A stretch of 64,000 nt of DNA, taken from the NCBI RefSeq assembly GCF_031143425.1, contig NC_090437.1, forward strand, positions 847,553,978 through 847,617,977, read 5' to 3'. Position numbers and translations under genes: made by a program. This stretch comes from Pleurodeles waltl. Its lineage: Eukaryota; Chordata; Amphibia; Caudata; Salamandridae. Of the stretch, positions 20,769-32,919 are shown piece by piece; positions within the stretch are counted from its first letter, which is position 1; every line of letters starts with the position of its first letter. The notes below the pieces were generated by a model. The model was not told the DNA's origin, made no database searches, and was given only the letters and a program-made list of their open reading frames with translations.

Positions 20769-21720
20769 TTGGCAGAAAAAGACTGGCCACCCGAGCATGT
20801 CCGCAAACTCTCACACGGAGAAGATGTAATTTTGCCTTCTTTCTCAGAACTTGTTCCAGATGTAGTAAAAGAAGCCTACGCTGTTGACTGGGCTTTGGCG
20901 CAGGCACCCGCACTGTGTAATACCTATCAGGTTTACACCCCAGCCTCAACCCCAATATCTAGTCAAACATGAGGCTAAAGCCCCATTGAGGGAGATCCTC
21001 ACTCAACTCGAGTACCAGGGAGTAATAGAGCCCTGTGTCTCTGCAATGAATAACCCATTATTCCATATTGGACCGCCTTGAGCTACAAATTAAATTTTAA
21101 GAAACTAAAATAGCTTTTCTCCGTATATTGTTCCTGGGATACGAGCTGTGAATTGAGCGTAATTGCCTGGCCCGCACTTTTTAGAGAAATTCGCTCAGCT
21201 TGAACCACCAAATACCATCAAGAAATTGCAGTCATTCCTTGTTTTCTTTAACTTTGGCACAACTTACATTACAGATTTTGCACAATGCATAAAACCACTC
21301 TATGATTTGATTCACCCATATTTCTCAGGCAGACACTGAACAGTTGAACACACGTGCATACTTAGATGACTGCAGCAAGACGTGCGAGAAGCAAAACACT
21401 TACACATGTGACAACAAAATAATATGATCATTAGAATAATTGCTGGTGCCATTGGGTTCAACTATGTCACTTTCAATGAGGGTGACATGATACCCATAGC
21501 ATATAAATCCCATTTGGAGTAAAACACAGAACAACGCTTTGCACCCACAGAAAAGATTCTGACTGCTGTACCAATGGCTGTCATTAAGGAGTGGCCACTT
21601 GCCCAAGGGAAATGCATTTTTGTTGTTACCGAGCTGCCAGCCTTAGAGTCTATCACCAAAGCAAACGTTCCTAATGCTAAGCATTCCATCCACGTTGGAT
21701 TCAATGGGCAACCTCCCTGA
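20769..21720 (+). pseudogene. Retroviral reverse transcriptase with the catalytic core deleted
   Basis: The N-terminal part is recognisable around 20960-21080 (KAPLREILTQLEYQGVIEPC, matching 'L-x-x-G-V-I-x-P' of retroviral RT). At about 21080-21110 the sequence jumps straight to the connection/thumb region (LSYKLNF, later a FLGF-like FLVFFNFG and FAQCIKPLYDL in shifted frames). The fingers/palm part with the YxDD box is missing, a deletion that I estimate at several hundred bases from usual RT length. The rest carries many stops. Lost function is certain; the extent of the deletion is inferred. Confidence 0.7.
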
Positions 21721-21799
21721 CTGCCCCTGATGTTGACTGCATTTTTGACCCAAAACTTCAAAGACAAGAATTTCTCCAGTACAAACAGGACCATGACCT

Positions 21800-22480
21800 G
21801 CTGTCATCTTGCCACTTGACAGATACCAAGCTGTCATTTCTGCGGATGATTCAGCACACCAAGCTGTAGGTACAAAATACCAATACTCAACCGCTTGCGC
21901 AGGTGTGAGCAGAGCGATGAAGCATATTGTATTCCACCCTAAACATACCTACACGCAGACTCTGGGGGACTGCACTGCTCAGATGGCTGAATTTAAAGCT
22001 CTTATCTTGACACTGAAACACACAGATCCAGAACAGCTCACATTGATTGTGTGTGATTCGTACTACTGTGTCCAGTCCTACATCATTATCTTAATCATTG
22101 GTGGTTGAATGGGTTCAGAGACTCAAAGGGGAACACCATAAAACACAGAACTCTGTGGAGGAGGCTAGCTGATCTAAAGGATAGACTACCAGATGCTCAT
22201 GTAGTACATACACTGGACCGTCAATGTATAGGAGTACATTTTGTAGGAAACACTTTGGCTGAAAAAGCTGCCAAATCCGCAGTAGCTACAGTTTCTGTTG
22301 CTGCAGTGACTTGTTCTAACATGAGATTGGATAATGAGACTCAGGCTGCCATGAATGCTTCGGCTGAAGGCGAGCCTCTTCCAAAAGCATATCCTACAAA
22401 ATATACCTACGATATCAGTGCACAGAATGTTGCCTTTGTGACCATTCCTGGAGTGGGAGATCGAATGATCCCCAACCAAG
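21800..22480 (+). pseudogene. Retroviral RNase H domain
   Basis: Motifs in order: VISADDSAHQA (first Asp position), MAEFKALILTLK (catalytic Glu), LIVCDSYYCVQSY (catalytic Asp), then after a stop and one-base shift near 22107, a helix with WRRLADLKDRLPDAHVVHTL and GNTLAEKAAKSAV, the C-terminal 'GN-x-x-A-D-x-x-A' motif with Glu in place of Asp. The last part is in an ORF open to 22620, which leads into the integrase. Confidence 0.75.
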
Positions 22481-23600
22481 ACCAGAGATTAGATCTCATC
22501 AAAGCACCACATGAGAGTGTTGCATCTGCTCATTCTGGTGGCAACAATATCACTGCTACAGAAACGTTTGTGGAGGCTGGGTCTAAACAAACAGACCAAA
22601 CAGTATATTCTTTATTGTAACATTTGACAGCAAATAAAGGATTCAAACATCAAATGACCACTGCAGACATTCCTCTTAGTGTCCAATAGGCCACTACAAT
22701 AGGTGTACTTGGACTGTTGTGATCCCTCACAACCTGATGGTGAATACAAATACATCTAAATTGCTGTTGATTCTTGTTCTAGATTCCTGTGGGTATGGCC
22801 ACATCAGTCAGCTGACTCTCGAACTGTTATAAAAGTCTTGCTGGCCTTCATCAGTAGATATGTAGTTTCAGCATTCCACTCGGACCAGGGCCCTGCTTTT
22901 GCCTATAGGGCATTTAGGGACACCAAGAGGACAATGGGTGTTGAGCTCCATTGCTCTTCCCATGTCATGCAGAGGGAAATTCTGTGGTGAAGAGGAGGAC
23001 TCATGACCTAAAGCAGTCCTTAACAGCAAGAGTATTAGGTTCAGGACACAGCTGGCTTCATCACCTATATTGGGTCCAGAAAGTACTGAATAATCTGCCA
23101 AGATGGTGCTTGAGGGTGCACTCCATATGAGGTTCTCCTTGGGATACCTATGTATGTCCCAGATTTAGGTGACCCTGGTATGGTGGCAGGAGATACACCT
23201 TTTGACATAAATGACTGTCTCATTGCCTTGCAGGAGCTTCTGCAATTTTGTGATGATAATGAATCCACCAGTGCCATCACTTTAGGAATAAGGGATTTGC
23301 CAACAACATCTGCAGGCTGTATTCCTAAAGTTGGGGGATCTAGTTTGTGAAAAGATTGCTGTGAAGAAGGAATTCGGCCAATCTTACAGAGCACGGTTCA
23401 AGTCCTGGGAATTCATGGCACCAGAACTGTCACTCTACCAGCGCTGCCAGTTTTCAAAGGGAACTGATTTATTTCCATTGACAGCATTAAATTGCACTAT
23501 GTGGCAGATCCTGCACAGTAGTCCCCAAGACCTCTGAGGTAGTTCCCATTCCCCTCTCACTACCCAACAGGATATACCTCTTCAAAGATGAAACAACAAA
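22481..23600 (+). pseudogene. Retroviral integrase
   Basis: Residues around HESVASAHSGG may be the His pair of the N-terminal zinc-binding domain, though the Cys pair is not secure. The core shows AVDSC with the first catalytic Asp in a shifted frame near 22765, then HSDQGPAFAYRAF (second Asp, near 22880). The third catalytic residue sits in a 'GNSVV-x-RR' context near 22980 and is Lys instead of Glu. The stretch up to 23130 keeps the pattern W-V-Q-K-V-L-N-N-L-P. At least three frameshifts and several stops. It would have integrated the provirus. Confidence 0.7.
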
Positions 23601-23718
23601 GCTTCTGAATATACCAGAGTGTACAACAATGCTACAAATGCCTCCTTGAGCATGGGGAGGGGAGAGAATGAGCATCTGCTAATTCCTGTTACAACTTCAC
23701 CAACAAGAACTGTCCAGG

Positions 23719-26546
23719 ATGTGTCTGTTTTTTTACTCCAATGCAACACAAACTGACTACATTGTCTACTATAAACCTCCAGGAGAAGTGAATCCAGCCA
23801 CCAACTCAGCATTAGCTCCTGTGTTTACACAGACTGCTTGTAGTTACTTCATAGACCAAGATGACTTTTCTACAACTTCATCTTCATCTGCAACTGGAAC
23901 TCTTTCAAAGACACATAAGCTGTACATATGGCTTAAACATAACTATTTGGTTTATCTGTGGCATTATCTGTGGATACTACTGACATTGCTTCCCTTTCTG
24001 TTATGGATTGGTTTTGTGACTGTTTTCTTTCTCTTGATAAATGGTCATTATCTTCCTGAACGCGTTTCTGTCAAGCCAGCAGATGAAGATCTAACACCAT
24101 ATTTTTCCTCACATAAGGTCTGAAGATACTTGTCCCTTGTGAACATTTCAGCAGTACCAATTCTGGATGGGATTGTTTGGGATAAAGTTCCATTTGATAT
24201 ATATGGAGTTACTTAGGTTATCCATGTTCCCTATGTATTTAAAATTTAAATGACTGATGTAATTACACCTGGTGTTGTTTCTGATGACTGGAATGTTAAA
24301 ACAGTAGATTCCATGCTATCTGAACTTCAGGATTATACTGTATTTGAAAGTGAAGATGTGTATATCAACACAGCAAATTATGGGGAAATGTTCTGTTATC
24401 ATCATTTGGGACATTATTTCTGCACCAAGCAACTAGACATAGAGCAGTATCTAATTACACAATGGGAACATTGTTCAACTCAACCTGTGGGGAGCTCCAA
24501 AACATATGTAGACAATATTTGCATATGTTTTTGGCATTACACTACAAAAGCAGAGTCATATTATTTTAAGTTACCACCTTCCAAAATATGGAAAATTTTG
24601 CTAACTGACACCAAATTAATATAGACAAATTCCTTTGTTTCTGGGCTCGCTGTTGAAGGTTATGAATACTGGAAGAGCACTATAGATGTGAAAAGTATAT
24701 GGGGAACACAAAATTGGCAAATTCAGGGTGGGAAAGCTTTGTGTAGAGCATGCCTTATTCCTGTACAAATGATATTTTTAAATGACACAGTTCAACAAAC
24801 ATCCTGCTTAGGGTTTTCAAAAAAAAAACGATAAATGTGCACAGTAGCCCCACACCAGCTAAATTCACCAATTGGCAACCATTCCTAAATGTCACAGAAA
24901 AAGAACTGAATGCTTGGGTCCAGAATGATACCTATAATTCCACGCTTTCAAATCCCGGTGGGTGATTATTGTGGCCTTTAGACACAAATGAGTGTCAGGC
25001 ATTTTGTACTAATTTATCATGGGGTTTGAAGATTAGCTGGTCAGACCCTTTATATGTCTCCGGTCAACACTCTGGTATAGTTACTACATACAGTGTGGGA
25101 GAACTGTGCCAACAATGGTTATGCATTATCACTTTAGCAGCAGTTAAAAAACTTCTATGTCTCCTATCAGAGGAAGTAGACTTGCAGGATTTCTTGTTAG
25201 GTCCAGGAAAACCCCGCTCTAAACGATTTCCTGTATGCCATATACAATGAGTTCTGAAAGCTTTCTCAAATGGAAGCGACTGCATGTTCAAGGCAGATAG
25301 ATAAGGAAAATGTAGAAGAGGCTTTAACTGTTGTCGATAATGGCATGAACACTGTCCAACAGAATATATACACTTTATAATATTGTTACATCTGCAATCA
25401 ATATCATTCAGAATGACATGTCCCTTTTACAACATGGGCAGCTGCGTTCATGCAGTTAAGTTGGACATTGCAGATTCTGAAAAATGGGCGCGTCTCTTGG
25501 AACTACATTATCAGTAGTGAATTGTTTGCTGCTTTTAATTTGTCCAGGGAGCAACAGATAATGGCTAAAAAGGAAGCAAGCTATACTATGCTTTACATTG
25601 AAAAGTTAGAAAAGCTGCCTTTCACTACAGCCGAGACACCATCAGCAGTATGGTTAGTACATGGGATTATAAATCTGCCAATTTCCGCCTTTCATTTCAT
25701 AAAATGTGTGAAACATTTTTCTATGGGCAGATACAAGCAGCTAAGAGATAGCTATATTAAGGAAGAGTAGGAGTTGCCTTTCGAGTTCAAAAGTATAAAT
25801 GGTGAAACAGAGGTCTTTCTGATCGGAAGCGAATGTGAGACCACTGTTAGTCATTCTATGATTTGCAAACAGGAGTCCCTACAGGGCTTTTTCAATGCGA
25901 AGGTCGTGAACTTGGCATGCTTTCTAAAGGGTACTCCCGTTCCTTTGATTCATCCAGCATTTCACTACTTTTGAATGGAAGTTATGTGGTTCAGAGTTGT
26001 TCCAGAGTGAGACTGGGAATCGCCTATGCAATTTCAGTTTCTCAAGTTGTAATTTGTTGTGGACATGTTTATTCCCCCCCACACACAAGAAATAAGAGTA
26101 GCAGAAATGTGGCCTCGCATTGATACTACTAATGTAAATTTTGACAAGCTGGGAAGGTTAAAGGCGTTTACGTTACGAAAACAATTGGCGTTGGCATCGA
26201 CCGAGGAGGCGTACACTCTCCAATTGGCCAGATCATCAATCGAGATACAATCCATATTAAATGCCAACTTCCCCAAGCACTTTGGAGAGCTGGTCTCCAA
26301 AATATTCAACACCTCGCGCACTGCAGGGATTGTACACTTTTTAAAGGCTGTTGGGTCTGGATTTGTTTCCAACTTCCAGACCATCTTCGGAGTCATTCCT
26401 TCAGCTATCCATTCACTTTTTTGAGTGTGTTTGGCAGATTTCCTATAACTTTGGCGCTGATTGGCGGAATACTGCTACTGCTATTCCTGATATGCAATGG
26501 TTGTGCTTTCTCGGCTAAGGGGAGTGATGGAGCTACCATCAGCTGA
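23719..26546 (+). pseudogene. Retroviral env
   Basis: The first 134-codon ORF has a Ser/Thr-rich N-terminal part and one strong hydrophobic segment at residues 82-107 (LWHYLWILLTLLPFLLW), like a signal-anchor leader. It is followed by a 124-codon ORF (24250-24624) with many Tyr, Trp and Cys residues, the surface subunit. A dibasic cleavage site R-S-K-R is encoded at 25215-25226. After it, several broken frames cover the transmembrane subunit. A membrane anchor, LALIGGILLLLFLICNGC, lies at about 26447-26503, and the frame ends at TGA 26544-26546 after a short tail. About 2.8 kb, large for a retroviral env. Many stops and shifts make it non-functional. Confidence 0.7.
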
Positions 26547-26609
26547 GCTGTCTCATGATCTCATGATGCAGTACTTTGGCACTCCTTTGCTGGACGAATT
26601 GGAGCATGA

Positions 26610-27008
26610 TTGGTCATTGTCATTCCGACCAGTCCTGTGGTACGTGCAACCTGTCTTTCATTGCACCTGGTGCCTCTTCGATTGCATCCCGTTAGTGTGT
26701 CTTGCAGCACAGCCAGTGCCTCCTGGGGACAAGGAACATTCACGTCCTGCCCCATGAGACTGAGGTTGATTCACAAGGCCACCTTTGAGTCACTGCTTGT
26801 GAACTACTTGGCTCCAACAACATCTGACACTATGGATGGTGCTGCCTATGTGGGTGATCCTGTGTCTGAGGCATCTGTGCATTTCTGCTCCATGGGTACT
26901 TCTGCAAATCCTATGATCGATCTGACATCTGCCGATATTGAGTCCATCGTGGATGTACTCCCATTTGATGACTTAGGAGACCTTCTGCACAATCATACCT
27001 ATTGTTGA
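26610..27008 (+). CDS. ORF after env, 132 aa, possible accessory protein
   Basis: An uninterrupted ORF begins 64 bases after the env stop and ends about 220 bases before the polypurine tract. It is the longest intact frame of the provirus apart from repeat artefacts. The C-terminal third is acidic and hydrophobic: LTSADIESIVDVLPFDDLGD has the look of an acidic activation domain, with Asp and Glu between Leu, Ile, Val and Phe. The N-terminal half is Ser/Thr/Cys-rich with a hydrophobic start. It may originally have been joined by splicing to an upstream exon, since the N-terminal half looks less protein-like. I recognise no named family. Complex retroviruses carry regulatory genes here. Confidence 0.45.
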   Translation: MVIVIPTSPVVRATCLSLHLVPLRLHPVSVSCSTASASWGQGTFTSCPMRLRLIHKATFESLLVNYLAPTTSDTMDGAAYVGDPVSEASVHFCSMGTSANPMIDLTSADIESIVDVLPFDDLGDLLHNHTYC

Positions 27009-27230
27009 ATAAATTTGACCATTGGCTTTTTTTCAAAAGTATAAAGTGTGATACCCAATTGCCTTATTTATTCAACTAGCATTTGGCCTGTCTTGCTTGT
27101 CATGATTGACATTGCATCTCTTTTTGTATGTTTTTAGCTTTGTTTTAATTCGATTTTAGACTTTTAGCTCAGAGCATTTTAGTTTTGGGCTCATGCACCT
27201 TCGCAAGTGAACTAGCATCCTTGTTTCGAC

Positions 27231-27240
27231 AAAGGGGAGG
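27231..27240 (+). promoter_or_regulatory. Polypurine tract
   Basis: aaaggggagg immediately precedes the 3' LTR start and is the plus-strand primer site of reverse transcription. Confidence 0.8.
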
Positions 27241-27498
27241 GTGTGGTGAATCTATTTTAGTTTTCCACTGGGTCATAGGAGTTAGCTTAGCCTTTGGCTA
27301 GCATGCCTGTTGCCCCTGTCACCTAGTGAACTTTTTTACTACTTAGTATGCTCTGTTTTATTTCATTTATTTTATTATTTCTTTGAGCTTGCTGCCATTG
27401 TTTACATTTATAAGAAATGTTTTGATTTTCATTATCAGTGACATTCAGAGAAGGCGTCATTATTGGGGCCACTATCAGTGACACACATAGGTATTTTC
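27241..27498 (+). repeat. 3' LTR of the endogenous retrovirus, first 258 bp
   Basis: Homologous to 9293-9552. The match ends exactly where a LINE tail begins (27499), and the rest of the LTR does not reappear beyond the LINE. Either the LINE integration came with a deletion, or a later deletion removed the remaining LTR. Confidence 0.85.
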
Positions 27499-28010
27499 AT
27501 CAATCAATCAATCAAACAAGGCATTTGTAAAGCGCACTACTCACCCGTGAGGGTCTCAAGGCACGGAGGGGGGCTGCTACTGCTCGAACAGCCAAGTCTT
27601 GAGGTGTCTCCTGAAGGTAAGTAGGTCCTGTGCCTGTCGCAGGTGGATGGGAAGAGTGTTACACATCTTGGCAGCAAGGTGCGAGAGAGATCTGCTGCTG
27701 GCGGGCATTCTGTGGATATGTGGGATGGTGGCGAGTGCTAGGTCAGCGGAGCGAAGTTGTCGGGCCGGAGTGTAGAAGGAGAGACATCTGTTGAGGTATT
27801 CTGGTCCGGTGTTGTGCAGTGCCTCATGAGCATGGGTGAGGAGTTTGAATGTGATTCTCTTGTTGACGGGGAGCCAGTGCAGATCTCTCAGGTGGGCTGT
27901 GATGTGGCTGTGGCGGGAGATGTCCTTGATGAGGCGTGCAGAGGTGTTCTGCATTGCGCAGCTCTGTACATTTGGCACAGCAATTTTGGCCTTGTTGGGC
28001 CACATTAGTG
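27499..28010 (-). mobile_element. 5'-truncated L2/CR1/Rex-like LINE, 3' end
   Basis: On the minus strand a 142-codon uninterrupted frame (28005-27577) encodes the C-terminal region found after reverse transcriptase in L2/CR1/Rex-type LINEs: HLRDLHWLPVNKRITFKLL, LHNTGPEYL, YTPARQLRSAD, then LAAKMCNTLPIHLRQ and FRRHLKTWLF. The 3' tail is a (TGAT)n repeat, seen on the plus strand as caatcaatcaatca at 27501-27514. The open frame and intact tail suggest a young copy. It interrupts the 3' LTR of the retrovirus. Confidence 0.9.
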
Positions 28011-31000
28011 TAAAAAAAATACACTAATGAGGCGCAAGGAGGTGCTGCGCTAGGGACTCTTAAATCTTCCCCATATTATTTTAAATCCATTTGCATGATT
28101 ATGCCCATTCAGCCATAAACTGCAATTAAACATAGACAAGGACTGCACATCCTTTTCTTAACCTGAAATACATCAACCCGTATAGGCTGCATAAAACAGA
28201 GAATCTAAATAGTGCACAGACTCTAAATGGTGACAAAAGCACTTATAAGAGGTCCACCCACTGGAAGCTAAGTATCCAAAAAGTGTTGGCAAGGAAAATA
28301 ACTAAATTCTGGCACAAATCAAACAGCAAACGTGGAGATAAATGCTTTTACAAACAATTGATTGCTTCTGGGAAATAAGAACAAAGACTCACAATAGAAA
28401 TATCTGGAATATCAGAGATACAACACAGAATTAATTCTGCTAGCTGGCCAGCTGTGTGCTGTTCTGCCTCTCCCACACCTCATAAAGTTTTCTAGATGCT
28501 TGTCATTGCTGTAGCTCCCGCAGAGGCCTTCCCGCCTCGGGTTCAGAAAGCGCACGTGCTCTGGTTAGACACCCTAACGTATCCCACCTACTAGAAGTCA
28601 ACCAGAACTTTGGTGTGGTAATCAGATTAATTTAACACAGTTCAATAACATGAGAAATATAGTAAATTTTGAACAAATTTGAACACCATGACCAATTTAA
28701 TCATAAAATCTCCAAACTGAATAGAGTTTCAAAGCGTTATTGCAACACAAAGTTAATATAATGTAAATGGTGTGCAAAACTAAGTTAGAAACATACATGA
28801 AAACCATAGGCTGACAAAACATCTAAAGAGATTGAGCCTATTGAATATCAATACTGTTAAAAACTCCAAGAGGATAACACAAATTAACAAATCTATAATA
28901 TGCTCATTATATTCATCTAACTAGGGTAACTCACTATAAAAATACACTGGTGAAATCTTCTAAGCGGAAAAGGAAACAGGAAACCACATTACAGATTATA
29001 CCTCACCTCATGGGACAGCAGACAGGAAAGATTTGTCGAAAAGACCATTCACAGACTCTCAGCATTTGTAGTCAGCAGCATCAAAGGCAGTGCAGAACAC
29101 AAGCTGTACATTAAGGTAGGTCAGCAGTTCAGAATTTATTGGACATAACAGTACTGAATAGTGTAAGCAAGTGGGTCAATTAAAAAAGGATGTCTTTAAT
29201 TCTTCAGAAGACATCTAAGGGGCATAGGGACTAAGAAGAAGAGAGAGCAGCACCACATCAAGGGTCATCAGCAAGCTTTGACCCTACTTAACTGAGTAAA
29301 GTTTCAAAAGTCTCTCTCTAACTAGAAATGTCCATCTGTTCCTGAGTAGTCATACAGAGGCACTCATCTTGTGCATGTTAACCAACATCCAATTAGAATT
29401 TAGACGCACATAAGGTTTGCAACTATTATGGATTTTCTCATGGTAGATGTGTAATCATCCCAATGAATTCATACAGTTCTGCCAAATCTTTACATTTATT
29501 CATCAATTGCAACTTTACAATTCTTTCCCACAGCTCACAGGATGATTCCATCATTTGTCATGCAAACTTTATAAGGATTCCCTTTTTGTTCGACAGCTAG
29601 AACAAATACTGTTACATTTGTTATTTATCAAAACATGTTCTCCCTCTTTAATACAGTAGGACATTCACCAACACATCAGCAACTGAAGAATAAATTCAGG
29701 TCAAAGGAAACCGAAAGAATCAGTACTTTTCCTCTAGTGTTGCAAGAATGACTCTTCAGGCCTAGTCTAGGTAAGAAAGCCTAAGTACATATTAATACAA
29801 TTGACACGTGTAAACCTTACAATTTGTATAAAATATGCATAGCAAATTATTAATTGCAAACATTATTCATGACATATTAGGACTTAGTTTAAGCGTGCAT
29901 TTATTTCTCAGCACACATGTAACTCATTTTAATAAATTAATTTAAATAATATACTTTATTTCTACTATTCCTTTAAGAATAATACTTTTATTATTAATTC
30001 ATGTCAGGAGCTCACTAAAATATAAATGCTTAATAGCTTTCATGGCAAAATGTGATGTCAAATATGAATGGAGGTCACATTGTCCACCATTTTCAGATGT
30101 GCAAGTTTTTACATTTCATGTTAATTTCTCTGTAGGCTTGCAAATAAAGGTTTGTAAGTTGCCATGTGGTAACTTCTATGCCACTAATGTATTAATAAAA
30201 TGTGGTCGCTATCGCCATTGTGGCTAATAATTGAACACTACAATTACATTTACACTGGTCTCCTACCTAAGAAGCTTTCCAGGTTCTAAACAGTACAGAA
30301 TAGCAATGTTCATTTTATCTTTGATCACAGAAGGCTAGATAAGCCTCTACAACATAAAAGCCTCCCCCTTGCAATGCAGGCTATTGAAAGCATACATCTT
30401 ATTATAAAAGGCCTCACAGATGCATCTCACAATGCTACAATCACAAGTGATACTCTAGTCTCAACATTCAGCACTTATGTGGTGTATAGATGTTTCTAGC
30501 ATACTTAACACTCTTACCTGGCTTATGTCTGTTGCTACCATTCTGGAAGCTAGTAGGATATTGAAACTGTGTCCTACTAGGAGAGTCTGATTCCAAGGCA
30601 CACAGTAATTTGGGTGACCACAGTTTCCAGGCCATGATGGATAATGTTCCGGGCCCTGAACATTTGTGTAATAGCCCAATACATTCAGGGGTGTTGTAGT
30701 CTTGTTACATCCCATATAACTAAGTATACTAACACAACTGAATTCAAAGATGTGTAGGGGAAAACGTCTGGACAGGACCAGTGTGTGTAATGACTTGAAG
30801 TGAGCTGGTCACCCTACCAGTAATCCATGAATGAATACACTGACACCCCCTCAATTAACCCTATTTGCCCTATTTCCCTTGTATAGTGGGCATGAAATCC
30901 ACTGAAGACCTGGCTACTGATGGGCTACTACAAGCTAGTCATAAGAGAACATAGGAGCTCAAACCTTGCTCACAGCCTCACTTATTGCCGTGATTAAAGA

Positions 31001-31172
31001 GCAATTGTCAAACTCAACAAATGCATTCTATGCCTAAATCATAGATCTGCATGAGCCAAGTACATCTCTAAAAGCAGAGTAGCTGTTGCAGGCCAATACC
31101 TCTGCCATCCAAAGGGACTTCAGTCCAATAATTATGGAGTTGTCTGCCGGCACTGTGACTAAATCTCTACAT
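28011..31172. other. No gene recognised, AT-rich
   Basis: About 3.1 kb without a convincing coding frame; the longest ORF (30461-30715, minus, 84 codons) has no motif. Old, unrecognised repeats are likely. The left part (28025-28060) has a short GC-rich phrase that could be the edge of another element. Confidence 0.5.
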
Positions 31173-32126
31173 CAGGGCTCTCCAACTTTTTCCGTTGTGA
31201 GAGCTACTTCTAATCAGTGAAAATCATTGTGAGCTCCTGAAGGCTAAACAACTTGTGCATTGTAACCAGACACCCCCATTGCCAGCTTTATTGACTTTAA
31301 GCCCAATGTCCATAGAGTCAGATACTAACGTTTGAATAAAATACTTTGGTAGAGGTGCTATGACAGGACTGCCATGTGTGTAAATGAGAGCATGACCTGC
31401 TGAGGGATTAATGAACGTGTGCATATGAATCGGATATATGTGTATGGGTGACTGAGAGCATATGCTGTATGCCCTTGTGGCACAGGACATATCTTTCACC
31501 ATATGGAGCACTGTTAAATGTATAACACAAACATACAACCACTTTTTTTACATGGGAGAAACTTAAAGTGCTGAAACATGTTCTATGGAAATGTTAAAAC
31601 TATGGAGCATTTTTCTGCACTTTAAATTTCTTTCATTTAAAAAAATGCTGTATTCTTCAGTTATACATATGGCACTGTGTCTACTGGCACTGGGAGCAAG
31701 AGGCCTGCTGTTTGTAAATGTGACTCTTTGAAATGGCAGACAATTAATATCAAGAGTTAACAATTATTAAGGTAACTTTTTATTTTGATTTTTTCCTATT
31801 TAACAGCATTCAGAAACATCATTTTGTTCTCACTCTCAAATATTGAGTTGACAAGGACCTTTATTAAAAAGTTAAATACATCAGTGCTTCAGTGTTTCAC
31901 CCCTGTTCTCCTGCTGCAGCCTAGGCTGCAAAGCTGACTCCAGCACTGCTCCTTATCAGGCCATGCGATCTGCAACCTGGTGTTAATAATGCAAAATAAA
32001 CACATCCTTCCCTTAACTTTGAAATGTAAATGTGACTGTGTGCTTCTTTAACAATGAACTCAGTGCCAAGAGCTACTTTGAGGGTGTCTAAGAGCTAGTA
32101 GCTCCTTGACTAATTTGAGAGACCTG
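31173..32126. mobile_element. Non-autonomous hAT-like element
   Basis: Begins CAGGGCTCTCCAA and ends TTTGAGAGACCTG, whose reverse complement CAGGTCTCTCAAA pairs with the start: the CAGGG-type ends of hAT elements. The 8 bases before (ctctacat) and after (ctcgaaat) match at 6 of 8, as expected for an aged 8 bp hAT target duplication. Near the ends are related words gagagctactt and agagctactt. No transposase frame is present in its 954 bp. Confidence 0.7.
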
Positions 32127-32880
32127 CTCGAAATTGACAGGTGTCACAATCATGGCAGTTCCTCTCAATGTAGATAAAGTTTGACAGATGGATACGATAA
32201 AAACCTTTACACCATCCACTCAAATTAGGCAGACAGTATCAAGTAGTTCCTCCAATGGCCCCTACTCCATCTGGCCATCGGAGGAAGTATTCCTTTGACA
32301 GAGCCAATATGTGCTCCGTCAATGGAATACTTACAGTCTGTCCAACTTCAAATAAGGCAGAAAGACTGTCAGTTTGGTGGACCGTGTATTCTGTTGCATT
32401 TGCAATGGCGTACCTTTCCATGAACCTCTAAATCAGGCCCTTTCTGTATAGAGTAACAGCATGTCCTGCAAAAATGAGGCATACTTGAAAATGAGCTTTA
32501 GAGAAGCTGCAATAAAGTTCAGTGAAACAGCACCTGTTATGATAAATAAAAAGAGAGTAAGGTTATCTTCTGTTGGACATAAACCTCAGCCTGCAATTGC
32601 GGTACGTATTCATGGTTTGAAGTTTTAGTATTTTCTCACTGAACTAAAGTAAATATACTTTTAAACTGCACCGCCAAGCAAGCTTTTAACATTCCATTTG
32701 AAACCGCCTATTAATCAAGTGGTATGCTAGCATGTCCTTGTAGTCTTCTGGAAGGTAATTGACTCTGCCTTCCCTTTTTTAATTTATTTTTATTATAAGA
32801 AAGTTCTGTCTTAAATTATGGTTATTTGGTTATTACCTGCCTCCTGTAATTAATAAACAGATAAATGTGTGTGTGTGTGC

Positions 32881-32919
<39 letters not shown>

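Larger units (their letters stand above)
9293..27498 (+). mobile_element. Endogenous retrovirus, nested and defective
   Basis: The two copies of the LTR start (9293 and 27242) both begin tgtggtgaat and stay similar for about 260 bp. By eye roughly one position in five differs, so the insertion is old. Between them lie gag, protease, reverse transcriptase, RNase H, integrase, env and a further ORF, all on the plus strand, followed by a polypurine tract directly before the 3' LTR. Without the 8.2 kb Harbinger insert the provirus is about 10 kb. Every gene carries stops or frameshifts except the ORF after env. The genus is not determined; features recalling spumaviruses are discussed in the findings. 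Confidence 0.85.

Noticed and set aside
28011..31172. Possible host gene in the largest gap of the left half
   Set aside because: No ORF above 84 codons with splice signals or domain motifs; nothing supports an exon.
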